Shown piece by piece: positions 35,378-49,600 of a stretch of 64,000 nt of DNA. Origin of the DNA: Tetracentron sinense (lineage: Eukaryota > Streptophyta > Magnoliopsida > Trochodendrales > Trochodendraceae); contig CM026551.1 in NCBI GenBank assembly GCA_015143295.1, positions 10,746,499 through 10,810,498 on the forward strand, read 5' to 3'. The translations under genes and the position numbers were made by a program. The notes under the pieces are model-generated. The model was not told the DNA's origin. It saw only the letters and a program-made list of their open reading frames with translations, and did no database searches. How positions within the stretch are numbered: position 1 is the stretch's first letter; each line of letters starts with the position of its first letter.

Positions 35378-35547
35378 GGAAGCTTCTGAGACCTCATTAA
35401 GGCCGAGACCACTCAGACCATGCTCTTATTATAGCATGAGATTTCAGGTGGGGCCTACCATGTGAAATGGGCCCCACCTGAAATCCAATGCTCTTAGAGC
35501 ATGGTCTTGGTGGTCTTGGCCCTAATAGAGTCTCAGTAGCAAAGTCC
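35378..35547. mobile_element. Palindromic MULE-like MITE, copy 2
   Basis: 170 bp, the same family as 11614-11783 with shared core GTGAAATGGGCCCCACCTGA. The flanks TAAAAGAGG and TTAAAGAGG match at 8 of 9 bases, supporting a 9-bp target duplication. It lies just beside the RNase H remnant of the gypsy element. Confidence 0.9.
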
Positions 35548-35689
35548 TTAAAGAGGTGTGTAGAGGCCTTTATTTTGTGCACACCCTTTTGAAGCAGCGG
35601 TTTGGTCTCGACCAAAGTGCCCTAACCCTCCAACATGAAGCTCATTGATGTGATGATGCCGCTGAGATCTCCATAAAAGGATGCCATCA

Positions 35690-36225
35690 TAGACTAAAAA
35701 ATCTTCATGCAGTTCATTTTCACTTACTTTTTTTATACATCACCAAAATAACGATCGTTAGCATATGGGCTTTAAATCTCAACAAAATCCATGAAGGGCA
35801 TCTTCATGGTGTTTAGAAGCACCATATGACGACTAAGTGCATCTGCGACTTGATTGAGCCGTTCACTTCTATGTTTCAACACAAAGGTAAAACTCTTGTA
35901 GAAATCTCACACATGTTGCATGTCGATGATTGGAATTTCCTTGATTATTGATGTGCTTAAGCCTCTCATGATCGAATTTCAAAATGAACTTCCTTTGAAT
36001 AAATCATGTCTCCAATGATGTAGTCCTCGTCCTTGTACGATGGCATAGAATTTCAAGTATTATGTAGAACATTTTTGCCTTACTTCTTTGAGCTTTTTAC
36101 CAAAGAAAGCGATGAGACGACCTTCTTGGCTTAGCACACCTCCAATGCCCATATGAGAGGTATCACAGTCGACTTCCAATATTTTCTCAAAATCCGGTAG
36201 CATGTGTGAGGTAGAGGCAACCTTG
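35690..36225 (-). pseudogene. Ty3/gypsy RNase H remnant
   Basis: On the minus strand, [20 protein letters not shown] and [17 protein letters not shown] are the start of a Ty3/gypsy RNase H domain. They are followed by degraded HHWRHDLF and, further on, NQVADALSRH, which marks its end. Frameshifts and stops interrupt it. It lies 5' of the integrase remnant at 31880-32140 in the order expected of one element. Confidence 0.85.
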
Positions 36226-37684
36226 TCTATTAATCATGCGTTTTAACGACACATGACATTCTTTTTGAGTGTACCAAAAAAAAATCCAATGAGCAAGTCT
36301 CCCTTCAAGTAGAAAAAAAATTATTCTACTAGAAGAAAGTCTAGGCCGTCCGATTAGATAGTAAAATTACAACCTAGGTTGTGTCATATAAAACTTAGTA
36401 CTTAATGCTTACCTGACTAATTAGGGTTAATAGCGGATATTTTCAATATCAAATCAAACGATTTAGATATTTTTGATTGAGTTGATTTTTTTGTCATGGG
36501 TTAAGAAATTGGAGCTAAGCATTAATTTTATTTATTCTCAAAAGGTATCATGTGTCATTCAAATTTGCATGCATACGCTTCCTTCTTGCAAGGTATTTCT
36601 TGGCTCAACCCTCCGGCCTCAAGTAGAAGGGTCTAAAAATTAGGGCAATAAGCTATAGGTTATAACAAAAAACGCCTTTGGTTTAGAGGGCTAGGCCCGA
36701 CCACCCTCCCTGAGGGCCGGTTTGAGTCTACATTATCACGACCCTAGAAGAAGAGGAGACATTGGGTATTTTTCTATTCAGTATTCACATCAATTTCATA
36801 TTGGGAAATGGAAAACGGATCGCACAAGGTCAGCTTACAAGCTGACCCGGGATCTCTTTGTTCCACGCCCACTTTTTACCGACCATCAATTGTGGTTAAG
36901 ATTCACTCACTCCTTAGGGTTAAGCAATCTAACCATGGTTTTTTTTAAAAAATAAAATGATTAATTTTTTTAAATTAAGCTTAACTATGATTAAAAATAT
37001 GTTAAAAGGGACATGGGGACACTGCGGTCGGACCACGAGGGCCTCTTCTCAGTACTCCTCTTTCGTATTTACACATAAACGTGTATTTTGGCACGTGTAT
37101 TTTGGCACGAGGTGATAGCATGCATCTTGCATCTTTTATTGGACATCACGTACGTATCTGTGGTCTTTGACACCCACTAATTATGGTTAATATCCGCCCA
37201 TTTTTAGGGTTAAAAAATATAATATTAATTTTTAAAAAAATTAATTACATTAACGAGTGAAATCATTACCAAGGTTCATTTTTCAAAAATATATTCTTTT
37301 TAAAAGATTAGATTATTTAACCTTAAATATAACTGAATCTTAATCATGATTAATGGATGTCAAAAAAGAACATTTGGCGAGCTGGGGAGGTGTGCCTGGG
37401 CAATGCATACTATCACCTTAGGCATTCTATCACTCAAAGGGAATGTGCAATACATGCTATCACTCCCGCTCGTTAGAAGTCTCCTTATGATGATCCGAGC
37501 CGAGCCGAGCCGAGCCGAGTGTGAATATCGGGCATCTGCCAGAGGTAACCGTTGTCAAATAAAAAGTATCCGAAAAAGGCAAAAAAAAAGGATATCGCGG
37601 TTTTTCGTATATTTCTAGTTTTCCCTGAGGAGGTATCTAGGTTCGTAACCCTTTCCTCCTCTCGGAGAACTCTCTGTCACTCTC
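36226..37684. other. Upstream of the ARF-GAP gene, with two module copies
   Basis: Copies of the shared module lie at about 36880-37015 (TTGTGGTTAAGATTCACTC, TTAGGGTTAAGCAATCTAAC) and 37170-37360. A GAGCCGAGCC run at 37498-37520 recalls the MITE at 808-1279. The pyrimidine-rich stretch from about 37640 to the ATG is probably the 5' UTR. Confidence 0.5.
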
Positions 37685-40600
37685 ATGGCTTCCGAAAGCT
37701 TCACCGACAGAAACGCTGTCTTCAAAAAGCTTAAATCTAAGTCGGAGAACAAGGTATTTTCTTAGGTTTTTTTTTTTTTTTTGATTTTCTTTTAATTTTC
37801 TGAATTTTGTTTGGGGCGAATTTGGTTGGTGTTCTTGAGATTTGGTGCGGATCTGAACGATTTTACTAGAATTCTATTGTTGATTAGCTCTGTTTTATGT
37901 TTCAGATATGTTTCGATTGCAATGCGAAGAATCCGACGTGGGCTTCCGTTCCTTATGGGATCTTCCTCTGCATTGATTGCTCTGCTGCTCATCGTAGCCT
38001 CGGCGTTCACATTAGCTTTGTAAGGTAATTTCATTACAGTATTTTTTTTTGGTTTGGTTTGAAGGATTGTTTAGGGTTTCCATGACGAATTTCTCACTTG
38101 GCTTCTTTGGTGCATGCGTGAATTAGGGTTTTAATGATTTTGCTATAGAAAGCCACAAATGTGTTAGTGGTAGCATTGTTGTATTCTCTTTTCAATAAAT
38201 CTGATGTTGTGGACTGCTTGATCTGCTATGGTAATGGACTGCCCTTGATCAATAGGATGGTTCGGTATGGTTGGGAATTCTGGTCTAGCAAATCTAAAAG
38301 TTGGTATTGTTTTGATTGAAATTGCCAACATTAAAAAAAAATTAACAATTATTATATAATAGTTGAGTATACTCTAGACTGAATTTTTCATCAAACAAAA
38401 GAAAAATAAGAAAGGGGTTACTTTCCATGCTTGATGAACATCTGAAAAGGATTAGCTACAGGAGAAGCTTGCAGTGGGAAGATCCAGAGCTCTTTAAGAG
38501 GTCCATCTCTCTCTCTCTCTCTCTCTCATGGACTCGCCCTTGTAGTTGGTAGACAATATGCCTGGAAGGATTATTAATGCTTTTCGTGGAGAAGAAAAGG
38601 TTCTTTGGAAATTGTATTTGGTTGCCCTTTATTGGGTATTGTGATAGGAATGTGAAGCCTAAGATTAGTCCGAAATAAGAGGATATCACTTGTGATGCCT
38701 CTACCATCAATGTCAAGATCATTAGATGTACATCCATTTTGGAAGAGTAAAGATTATCTACACTAACTTAGATATCAGTTCTAAATCCATATGCGCAGTG
38801 TTATTACGGGCAGTTGCTTAGGTAACTTAAACGCCCCCTAGACACCTAGACCCTTTAGATGGCTGCCTAGGCGCCCAGGTGCTCTAAGGTACCTAGGAGA
38901 CCACCTGCCTAGGTGCTCCATGCTTAAATTATGTTAGTATCACGTACTCATGTGAATTAAGTAGCCTTCACTAATCACTCCCACTGTCCTCGCAATAGAC
39001 GTTTAAAAGTTGCAGGCCTTTGGATGAAGGCTGTCTACACTTTTTAATTACTTTTCCATGCTTTAGTAAAGGGCTCGGAGTTTGCTCCAAACACGGACTG
39101 GATGCGCCTGTTGATAATATACACTATATATGTTAAACTCTTCGTCTTCAGCATCAAAATGCAGAGACTATAAAGCCTGATAGTGAGGGTATTCTACTAT
39201 TGAGCCGTTTTCTTTAACACCTAGTCATCATCAGAGTTATTATCAAATTAAAAGAATTCATCACGAATGGCTGACCATGGAACAACTGAAACTGCTGGGT
39301 ATGTTTGATATCTACTATTCTAATTTAGTTGTTATTTGTAGCACCCTTAGTGGAAGAGCTCTAGTCAAAGGGTTTGTCTTCATTGAAGACACTCGGCCAA
39401 GGATTTAAAACCAGTTTCGGGGACTGTATTAGTCCCAACCGAAACCACTATGTATCCATTTCAGATGATACATATATTTTTTTGAAAAATAAAATAAGGT
39501 ACGATGAAGCCAAGACCAAATAGAATGGTAGAAATGTAGGTAGTAGACGAGTAGAGTAACCAATTAAATGATTAAATAGCCAATAGAAAATTAACAATAA
39601 ATCACGGAAAATCTTCAATTCGTTTTAAACCTCAAATCAAGTTTTAAATCACAAAATCTCAAAATGAATTTGAGTTTTGAGGTGTAAAATAGGAAGAGAA
39701 TGAGAGAAATATGAAAGATGTAAGTATTTAGGGTTATACGGTAACCCATAGGTATAGCATCGACTGAGTCTTACATCTGAAACTGATACATATCAGTAAG
39801 ACTCATCCGATATGTAGGGCTGTAAACGGATCGGATTTGGATCAGATCTACATAGATCTCAATCCGATCTGCTTAAGAATCCAACAGACCCAAATCCAAT
39901 CTGAGATCTGTCAGATTTAGAATTGCCGAATCCGAATCCGATTATTAGTTCAAGATCCAAATCCGATCTGATAAACATTAATATAATCAATATTTTAATT
40001 AGAAAATTATAAAAATTGTGGTTAATACTATAATATATTTATAAAGTTATATGAATATTATTATTGTTATATATAATATAATCGAAACGGATTTTAATCG
40101 GATTGGATCGCTATTGATCCAAATATGATCCGATTATAGTCATATTGAAGATCTCATATCCGTATCTGATCCAACAGATTTATAATAGGGTTAGGATCCC
40201 GTCTAATCGAATCAAATTCAGATCATATCCGGATCTTGATCCGATCCAGTGACAGCCCTACCGATATGTATTGGTTTCGGGGCAAGCCCTACAAACCATG
40301 CATAAATAACGTAGCATTGCACAATATTTTGAGGACCCAACCGAAATCGATATGTATCGATTTTGACGATTTTTATTACCATGCACTCGACTTAGAGCCT
40401 GAAAAAGTTACCTAGGTGAGGGGACTAAGTCGGTGCTATACAGTCATCCAGACACTATCTTTGATTCTCTGGGCCAATCTACTGGATTGGTTCTCTCCTT
40501 CCCCAGGGAAGATCCTAATCTACAACATGATGAATGTGATTCCTCTATTTTGCTAATGGGAAGTCTCTAATTCTCGGGTGTTAGGGTTGCACACATGAAA

Positions 40601-43600
40601 TTCACTGGAGCCATAGAAAAAGTTCAAACCATTGCAAGAAGGTAAATCATGATTTGTGTGCCTAGGGTAACAATAGGGGGAGTACTTGAGAAATGCACCT
40701 GATGGCCTTCCTCTTCAGAAAAAAGTACATTGTGCTATAACAATCGTCGACTTTACATGAGATGATGAGATTTAGTTTATCATCTCTCTTTGCTGATTGT
40801 AGCTGTGAATCAATCAACAATGATTGGAGATTAACAAACATCAAAGTTTATCGACACACTTGAATTTTGCAAGAGACTTAACCAGGAGTCTGGTTAGTAC
40901 GCCAAACATTGCAAGATCAGGATTGGGATTCTTCATCTAACGCTTTAGCATTTGCTACTTCTCTTCTTCATCTAATTTTTCTATATCCAGGCATCATCTT
41001 GGGACCAAATAATAACATAAGCAACCACAAATAAAGAGAATTGATCATTATTGACACACTTGAATTTCATTCTTTGTTGGTTTGTAGATCTCTCTATGCC
41101 TAGTCTTTTGTAAGCCTCCTTGGTAGTTTTATGTCCTATGTTCTTGCCATAAATTCTAGCTTTAGTTGCTGGTGTTCTATGAATACCTTAGTGGTTTCAT
41201 ATGGATTCTTTTCACCCGATGGGGCAGGTGTATATATGTACGAATATTATTTGGTTGGGTGGAAGATGATTTCATCTTCATATGGATTCTCTGTTATGGA
41301 TGTTTATTTCTGAAGCAGACTGCCATTGGATAGGAATTCATAGTTATCATGTTCTCCAACTTTTTCAAAAAATGCCGAATAATACCTGATTTTTTCGTCA
41401 AACGATTAATTCACGAAATATTCGCGTGTTTTGGAAAAATAGTCACTTCTTCAAAAAGTCTTGAATTTCGAAAATTAAACATATATTATTCACGATTTTT
41501 TGAAAAAGTCTCGAATAAATATCTAATATATAAACTATATTTTTTATAACTATCAAAATTAGTAATCTTATTTTATATTTTTTCATTTCAAACCCGACAT
41601 TTTACCGATTTATTTCTGAACTTTTTTCGAGGTGAATTATTCCCGAACCTCGACTTGGTAACTATGGATGGGATTGATCATCTAAAGTTTGGGACAATGG
41701 AGAGTGTTTTGATAGTAGGGTTGTACTTTGGGTCAAGGCTCCAAACTGTGGAAATAGGTAAGTCTTATAAAGACTTTCTTACATGGTTTTAAATTACAGC
41801 ATAACGAGCATGGCTGGAACCTTTACGTAACACTATTATGTAACGGTTTTTGTCGTTATGTCCAAAACCTTAATGGCTAATGCACACACCCTTTTTATAT
41901 AAATCCAAAAATAAAATTTTAAAATATAAATTTGAACAAAATGTTTAAAATTGACAAACAAACAAAAATTCATTGATATTAATGTGTATTTAATATGAAG
42001 ATAATAATTTATCAAGTATAATAATTAACACATAATGAGATAAAAATGAAGATACATAATGCGTCTGTCGTAGAGTACATTGATAGGGATAGTGAAGGGG
42101 CTGTCTGGTGTCCTAGATTGAGGAGGGAGTTAAATGATTTGGAAGTCATCGAGTTTAGCAGTCTGTTAGAGTGGTTGGGGTCACAATCTCTGGTTTTTGA
42201 GGGGCGGGACGGTAGAGTTTGGTCTAAAGGCAACAATGGTCGATTTTCTGGAGATCTCTAGTTCAAACCAAGGTTTAAAAAAATGGTTTCAGATACTGTA
42301 ACAGACACGACCGAAACCTTTACGTAACGCCGTTACGTAACGGTTTCGGCCTTTACTTATTTTTTTTTTTTTATAAAAAAAAATCCAAAAAATTTCAATA
42401 AATAGAAAAAAAAAACATATAATAAATAAGTAATAAGATACTTTTAAAGCCAATATGAAGCTCAAAATTTAGAAATAAGGAAATTAGATGGGACGAGGGT
42501 TAAAACATACCCGAAATAAAGAACCTACCTTGGATTCCTTCAAATCTATGAATTAAACCCCAAATCAAGTTGTTAATCGACAAAAAAAAAAGAATTTTAG
42601 GGAAAAAAATGTACTAAGAATAGGTAGAGAAGAAGAGAGGAAACAAATATTAGGTTTTCGAATGAGTTTAGGGATTTTCAGAACCCAGTCCTACGACCGA
42701 AACTTTTACGTATTGGGCGTAACGCCTGTTACGTAACGATTTCGGGCGTTACAATTTTGTTTCGGGATAAACGGATAAAGGTACAGTATCGGGTATCGGA
42801 GGTCACCGAAACCTTTACGTAATGGTTTCGATGATTTTTTAAACCATGATTCAAACACTTAAGCTTAACTCACCCCCCCGCCTTTTTTTCTCATAGGACT
42901 ATGTGGACTCTAGGTATTCCATCAGAAGTATCTTTCTTTGGATATCTTGTCAGGATGACGCTGTCTAGAGTCCGTACGGTGGAGTTTAGGGGACATCATG
43001 GGCTCCTTGTTTTTATTTTAGGTTCCGCATATCAGTTCACGATCTCGTGAGCTATGCACTATTAGTATCTTTGTAACTCTACTGTTCTTGTTATATATAT
43101 ATATATATATTTGTTTGGATTATCGATAAAAAAAAATCATCATTAGTTCATGGATGTTACTTGAAATCCATGAATCGATGTTCTAAACTTGATCATTTGC
43201 ATTAATTGAAAAAAGGGGAGAAATCTTACAAATAAGAAAACCCCAAACTGATTTTTCCTAAGAGTGGGTTTTGAAGATTTGAATCGTTGTATTGTAGCTT
43301 AGGTCTAATTTATGACCAAATAGAAAGATGGAGTGGTCTTGGTTCTAGAGGAGGAAGAAAATGAAATTTCGAAAGAAGTATGTTAGAATGGGTTTTGAAA
43401 ACCCATGGTATGTAAATATAGTGTCAAACGTTATGTAACGGCCATTATGCAACGTAATGTGGCTCGAATCAATTTGGGTATTACTGAAACGTTTACGTAA
43501 CAGCCGTTACATAATAGTATTGGCGAGATTTATTATTTTGCTTTTGTAAGGACATTTATTTTAGGGGTGGCAGGAAGCTAGAATAAGGGTTAAACTTTAA

Positions 43601-46600
43601 AGTTTAAACAGATGTTTGACGCAGGGTAATGCTATGCTTCCGTATGTTCTTACTTTCATTTTTAAAATAATGTATGTAAAGTAGTGGTTTCTGGTCTTGT
43701 TTCTTTGAAAGAGGTCATCACATATCTAATTAAGTGTCGTAAGCATGCATGGATATTAGTTAAATGCTAAATGACTGATTCGAAGCTAAAAATTGTCAAA
43801 TTTGTTCACCAAATTTGACCAGAATTATATTAGTTTTCGGGATCCCCTGGTTCTTGTAAATTCCTTTTCTACTTTTGATATAATTCTCATTATTTATCTA
43901 CATACATATATGTATGTGGATAAATAACCGGAATTATACAAGAAGTAGAAAAAGGAACCTACAAGCTACAGGGGAACCTGAAAATGAAAGAAAAAAAAGA
44001 CTCATGAGTCGCAGAAAGCTCATTACATGACTCCAATTACTCTTAAAATTTTAACTGAGCCCTTCGCATATCAGGGATGGAAATCGACCTGCTAGGGCAA
44101 TTGACCAGTTAGGTTAGCTCGACTCAACATAAGAGCAAAGCCAAGGCAGAGAGGAGACAGAACTGTTGACAATCCTACTGTTCCTTTCCTCCATAAGCCC
44201 AAACAGACCGGATATAGCAATGTGGCAGAGGATATTGCCTCTATGACAACACTCTCCTCATTTGGAAAGGCCTAGAAGATCCCAAATAAAGAGAGGAAAA
44301 ACATCCAAAGGCCCCATGTAAAGCGTAGATGATTTTATTTATTTCCTATGTTTCTATTGGTGTTAGAAATCAAACTAATTTATTTTAGTGGTGTGCCAAC
44401 TGCCAACTATTTTAAACAAAGACAAAACAGAAAATGGAAACTAAAAAAATAAAAGAAAGATAATTGATATGAAACAGAAAAGACAAACTTAATCAAAGCA
44501 ATGTTTGTTTTTTCCCCATTTCCTAGATGGAAACTTTATATTCCTTTTACCTTTCTGGGAAACCCATTAGAATCAATGGTGTAGTTTATCACAATTGTCA
44601 GAAATATAATCATCAATTATTTGGGGCCTTATAAGCTTATTACTGACTGGCTGCGGTTCCATCCAATGTTTTCATTGAACATGTTCTTTCCTTTGATCTG
44701 GTTTATCTGGTTCAATGAACCTGACCGGCTACCTGTATGGTTCCATGTCCGGTCCAGTCCACCTTTATGGTTCTCTCTTTAGACGCTGGGTTAAACTCCT
44801 TTCCTTTATCAATTAGATGAAATCGTGAAACATAATATTTGCATGCACTCTCATGCTTCACGAATTGCTGAATATATACTACGGATTATCTTTTCAGGAC
44901 TTTAACTGGTACTGGATTAAGGAATTTGTTTTTTTTTCATCCAGGTCTACAAATCTAGACTCATGGACTCTGGAGCAGTTGAAGATGATGACTTTTGGGG
45001 GAAACAACCGTGCACAGGTTTTCTTTAAGCAACATGGATGGACTGATGGAGGCAGAATTGAGGCAAAGTATACGTCAAGAGCGGCCGAGCTATACAAGCA
45101 AATACTTTCAAAAGAAGTTGCAAAAAGTGTTGCAGAAGAGGTGGGTTTACCACCATCACCTGTTGCTTCTCACTCAACACTTGCAGCTAATGGACTACTT
45201 CCTGATGTCAATGTTGTGGAAGCTCCAAGGGGAAGTTCTGATGGAAGTCATGAAACTCCTGAAGTTTCTGCTTCACCTAAAGCTCCTCCTCGTACTGTTA
45301 TTACCACTTCAATTAAGAAGCCCCTTGGTGCAAAAAAGACAGGAAAGACAGGAGGGCTTGGTGTCCGAAAGCTTACTACCAAGGTAATTCCACTCATTTG
45401 CATATTTGAACAAGAAAATTGTTCTAAATAGGACTTTGCATTATTTATTATTTTCTTTATTCTCTTTTGACACTAGAACATTCTAACATGCAGCCAAATG
45501 AAAGTCTCTATGACCAAAAGCCTGAAGAACCTGCTCCTGTGGTTTCCACCTCTGCTAATAACACCCCAACACTTGGCTCATCTTTTCCTTCTCGATTTGA
45601 ATATGTGGAGAATATTCAATCTGCTGAGACAAGTTCCGGAGGTATACATGTTATAAACCATGTTTCCCCGCCCAAGTCGTCAAGTTTCTTTTCAGACTTC
45701 GGAATGGACAGTGGTTTTTCGAAGAAGGCAAGCTCCAGTTCCTCAAAAGTACAGGTATGTTAATGCTTTCGCATTGTGAGTTTTGCTGTGCTTTAAAAGA
45801 TTGAAGTGAACTAGTTTGCTGCAGTGTAGTCAAATTGTTGGCTAGGCGATGCCTAGGTCATCGCCTCGCCTCGCCTAACTAGTGCCCCTATTGTCTAATC
45901 TTGATCTAGGCAGGAACTCGTGATTATTATTATTATTTATTTATATTTTAACAGAAAATATAAATTTTGGTAGCCTAAGGCATCACCCAAGCAACACCTT
46001 GCTTTGAGAACCACCTTATTGCCTGGACACTTTTACTACATTGGATTGCTATAGCTTGTACAATTGGTTAGCTTACCATCTTGATTCAATAGGCTGTAAA
46101 ATCTCAATTTTGCTGTTAAAAACTGCAACCCTGTTGGAAGGGTCTCAAATTTTAGTTTTGCAGGACTGGCTGTGTTGGCTGGTCACACTGGTGACTGGAC
46201 ACATAAGCTCTTAATTGATGGTCATTCCAGCATTAATACATAACGCAAAGACCCCGTGCAATGTAGGGGAGTGAAATAAAAAAGACAAAATAAGAATGAC
46301 AAAATAAAAAGTTTAAGGAAAATCCTATGATTCAGGCTGCGAAATAAAAAAGAAAAAATAAGAATGACAAAATAAAAGGTTTAAGGGAATGATTCAGGCT
46401 ATTTCTCATGTTCTAAATTGCAAGAAATTCAAAACTTATTACAGTTTAAATACAAAGCGGAGCCCTGCTTCACGCTGTCGAAGCAGAGCTCCCTTTTTTA
46501 GTGTTTGGTAGTGACAATCATGTAATTATGGATAATAAAATGTTTTGCAAAATTGACCCTACCTCTTTCCATAATTACAAAAGTGCCACTGCTATTCACT

Positions 46601-49600
46601 TAAAATAGGAGCGTCGCTTCAATGCCATGAAGTAGAGCTCTGTCTCAAAATTAGTCTCAACTTATTAACTATGTTCAACTAATAGGTTGTCTGGGATTAT
46701 TGATAAAAAATAAAACTTTGTCTGAGATTTTAAAAGCACACAAAAAATTTATGTGATAAACTAAGCCTAGTCATCGAACCATCTTATCTACTGATTTAAT
46801 AGTCTCATTCATGGTTCAAAATATCGGTATCGGTTGCTGTATCGGTAAGTGCAAAATAAGATACGTATTGACGTATCAAACCGTATCGGATGGATACAGC
46901 GGAAAAAATCATGATACGCTAAGAAATGCTTGAATACGCAATGAAAAACTTGAACACCTTACATAAAATTTCTTTTAATGCAAATATAAGCTATTAACAA
47001 ACTAAATGAAGGTCTCTAATTATGTTTATAACCATACAAATGAGAATTGGGAATTTTATAAGTTAAAAAATATGTGCATGTTGTGCTGATAAGAAGGTAT
47101 TAAAATACATACATGACTGACTTAGCTAATTATAAGAAAAATAATTTAGATATTAAAACCTTACATTCAATAAGTTAAATAAGAATGTATTGAATTACAA
47201 CCATAAATTTTAAGCTTAATGTAAGTCTTTTTATGTTTAACTGTTATACTGTTAGTTGACTTTTTTGATCCTAAAATATTTTTTAAGACTGAAGTATGAA
47301 ACTTTTTTTGACAAACTTTTGAGTTTTGGTAATTTTTTATATAATAAAGTTTATAAAATTATGATATTTGGGAAATACCTTATTATTTGAAAGTTGAAAT
47401 TTTGACACAGTCCCTAAAAGGTGCTAAAAAGAGGATTTTGTTCTTGAACTAAAAGTTGATTTTTTTATTCTTCAGGAATTTAGATCAAGATAATTTTATT
47501 GAATTCAAATAGGGGGATAACCTTATTTGCATATTAATATCTTAAGTAAATGAAAGTGATATTAATTTAAAATCATTTACTTAAATAATATTTTATATAA
47601 ATAAGTTGTGCATATTAGGTCTGTACTGTGGATCCTAGTGTAAATGGAAGGAGAGAAAAATATTAATTGAAAAATCCTATACATCGGGCCTGTATCGGTC
47701 TGATATAGGGAATTTTTTATTCAGCGTGCCAATGTATCGGGTAGCTCCAAACATGATACATATCAGCCCGTATCGGTCGATATGTATCAATATTTTAAAC
47801 CATGGTCTCATTATTATTATTTTTGCTTAGATTTAGTAGTCTCATTATTCCCAAACAATACCAAATAGAATGATGCCTAAATAATGAAATCCCTTGAACC
47901 AATAGGGGGTTGAGCTGTTGGCTAGGACCATGCCTCAGGAAGCGGAGGTCCTGAGTTTGAATCCCCTCCCTTTGTTGGCCACTCTCAGGGAGTAATCCCG
48001 TCTTACTTGGTGCTCGTGGTTTGGGGGGTGTTGCACGTGCCCGAGGGAATAGTCAGGTGCTCTAAGAGGCCTGGATACCCTCGTTTCCCAAAAAAAAATG
48101 AAACCCCTTCTTGATATTGTAAATGTGTATTTTTACCTGCACCATCCTATTTCTTTGTCCACTTCCAAAAGCAGTACATTTTCTTGTGCCTTTGAACCAT
48201 GAGATGATGCACCATTCCCTACTGCCTTCGAAGCATGAGATGATGAACCATTCCCTACCTGTTTAGAACCAGCATGTTCATTTGATTGTCCACCTTGGAG
48301 GCTTTTTCGAATTTCAATCTCATATGGAATTTTGTGCGAATAGAGAAGTTTGGTTTGATCTGCAAAGTTTATAGTGCTTTTATTTTCAACAGTAACTTCT
48401 GGAACATTTTGACCCTATCCGCATAGAAACTGGTCTCTTCAGCATCTCCTGGATTCTAGTAGAATGAATCAGCCCATGTTCATCGTATGGTGCAAGTCGT
48501 TGCTTTGAAATTGCACTGAGAAAATAACAATGTATAAAAACAACAGAAAAAAAATGTGGGCTGAATTAAAGGCATCAATAAATTATCAAGAATGATGTAC
48601 CGTTTTGATGCGAGGAACAATCATTGGGTCGATAAACTCTTGAAAAACCAATTTCGGCACTCTGTGGGAAGTGAGTATATGAAATGTGAAGAACAAACAA
48701 AAGAGTCGATAAAACCCTTAAATTTAAGAATGATGTACCGTTTAATCCGAAAAAAGTGAAACCCTTGAAAAACCAAAATCAAAACTCTGCTAGTCGAGCT
48801 TTGAGTCCAGTGCTGTCTGAATCAAGCTCATCGTCGTTGATTGTAAAACACAAAGAGATAGGAGACATTTGCAGAAATTTGAAGACTTGAAAAACCCACA
48901 GATCTCTCTATCTTCTCAGTAGCTGAAGTTTCCAAGAATACCTCTTAGGAGGCTCAAAATCACCGAGCCCACTTAGATACATCATTGGAACCACGATCGT
49001 GATGATCATAATCAAGCCCGTCGGATTCATAATGTTCCGGAACAAACGTGTTCCCTCATCTTCTTGCTACCCCAAGCAGACATTAAAGGCTTATTACTGA
49101 AACTAAAAATTTCCACCTTTTTCAAATTGTTTTTTGAAGGATTGTTCAGGTAAGAAGAAAAAAGAAATAACTCTTTAAGTCTGAATACTACTACTCCAAC
49201 TGCAATTGTGAAAAAAATGTGTTTTTAGTAGTCTGCATACCATAGTTTAAGGGAAGCTATGTACAGGGTGGGAAGCTCGCTTCTTAGGAAGCTCGTTTCC
49301 CAGAATCGCTTCCTCAGACAGACTTGCTTCCTAGGAAGCACGCTTGCATCACGTCTCATTTAATAGTCAAATGGAGTTGTATGTGTGAAGTGATGGGGTA
49401 GACCGCAATCTATAGCCTAAGGTGTAGACTCTAAGCAAGTATTGTCGGTTTGGAACTTAAGGCACCTACTTCTCCACAAAAATCTCATGTAAGATAAAAT
49501 CAAAGATATAGCTAACCCTAATAATATAATGAGAATAAGGAGCCTATATCTCATTTTTCGCTTCCCGTTTTCTAAGGTTTTTTTGAGTCTCGCTTCCCGC

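Larger units (their letters stand above)
41782..43540. mobile_element. hAT-like element hosting a LINE
   Basis: Starts CATGGTTTTAAATTACAG after CTTTCTTA and ends GCGAGATTTATTATTTTG before CTTTTGTA (6 of 8 flank bases match). Both ends carry TTTACGTAAC and GTTACATAA text, inverted relative to each other (41820-41850 and 43480-43520). A LINE remnant and a second hAT-like MITE lie inside it. Confidence 0.6.

Noticed and set aside
37346-37618. 90-codon frame upstream of the ARF-GAP gene
   Set aside because: Contains the GAGCCGAGCC run and A-rich text, with no motif.
41131-41313. 60-codon frame in ARF-GAP intron 2
   Set aside because: No domain; the frame is closed on both sides by intron text without splice signals that join it to the gene.
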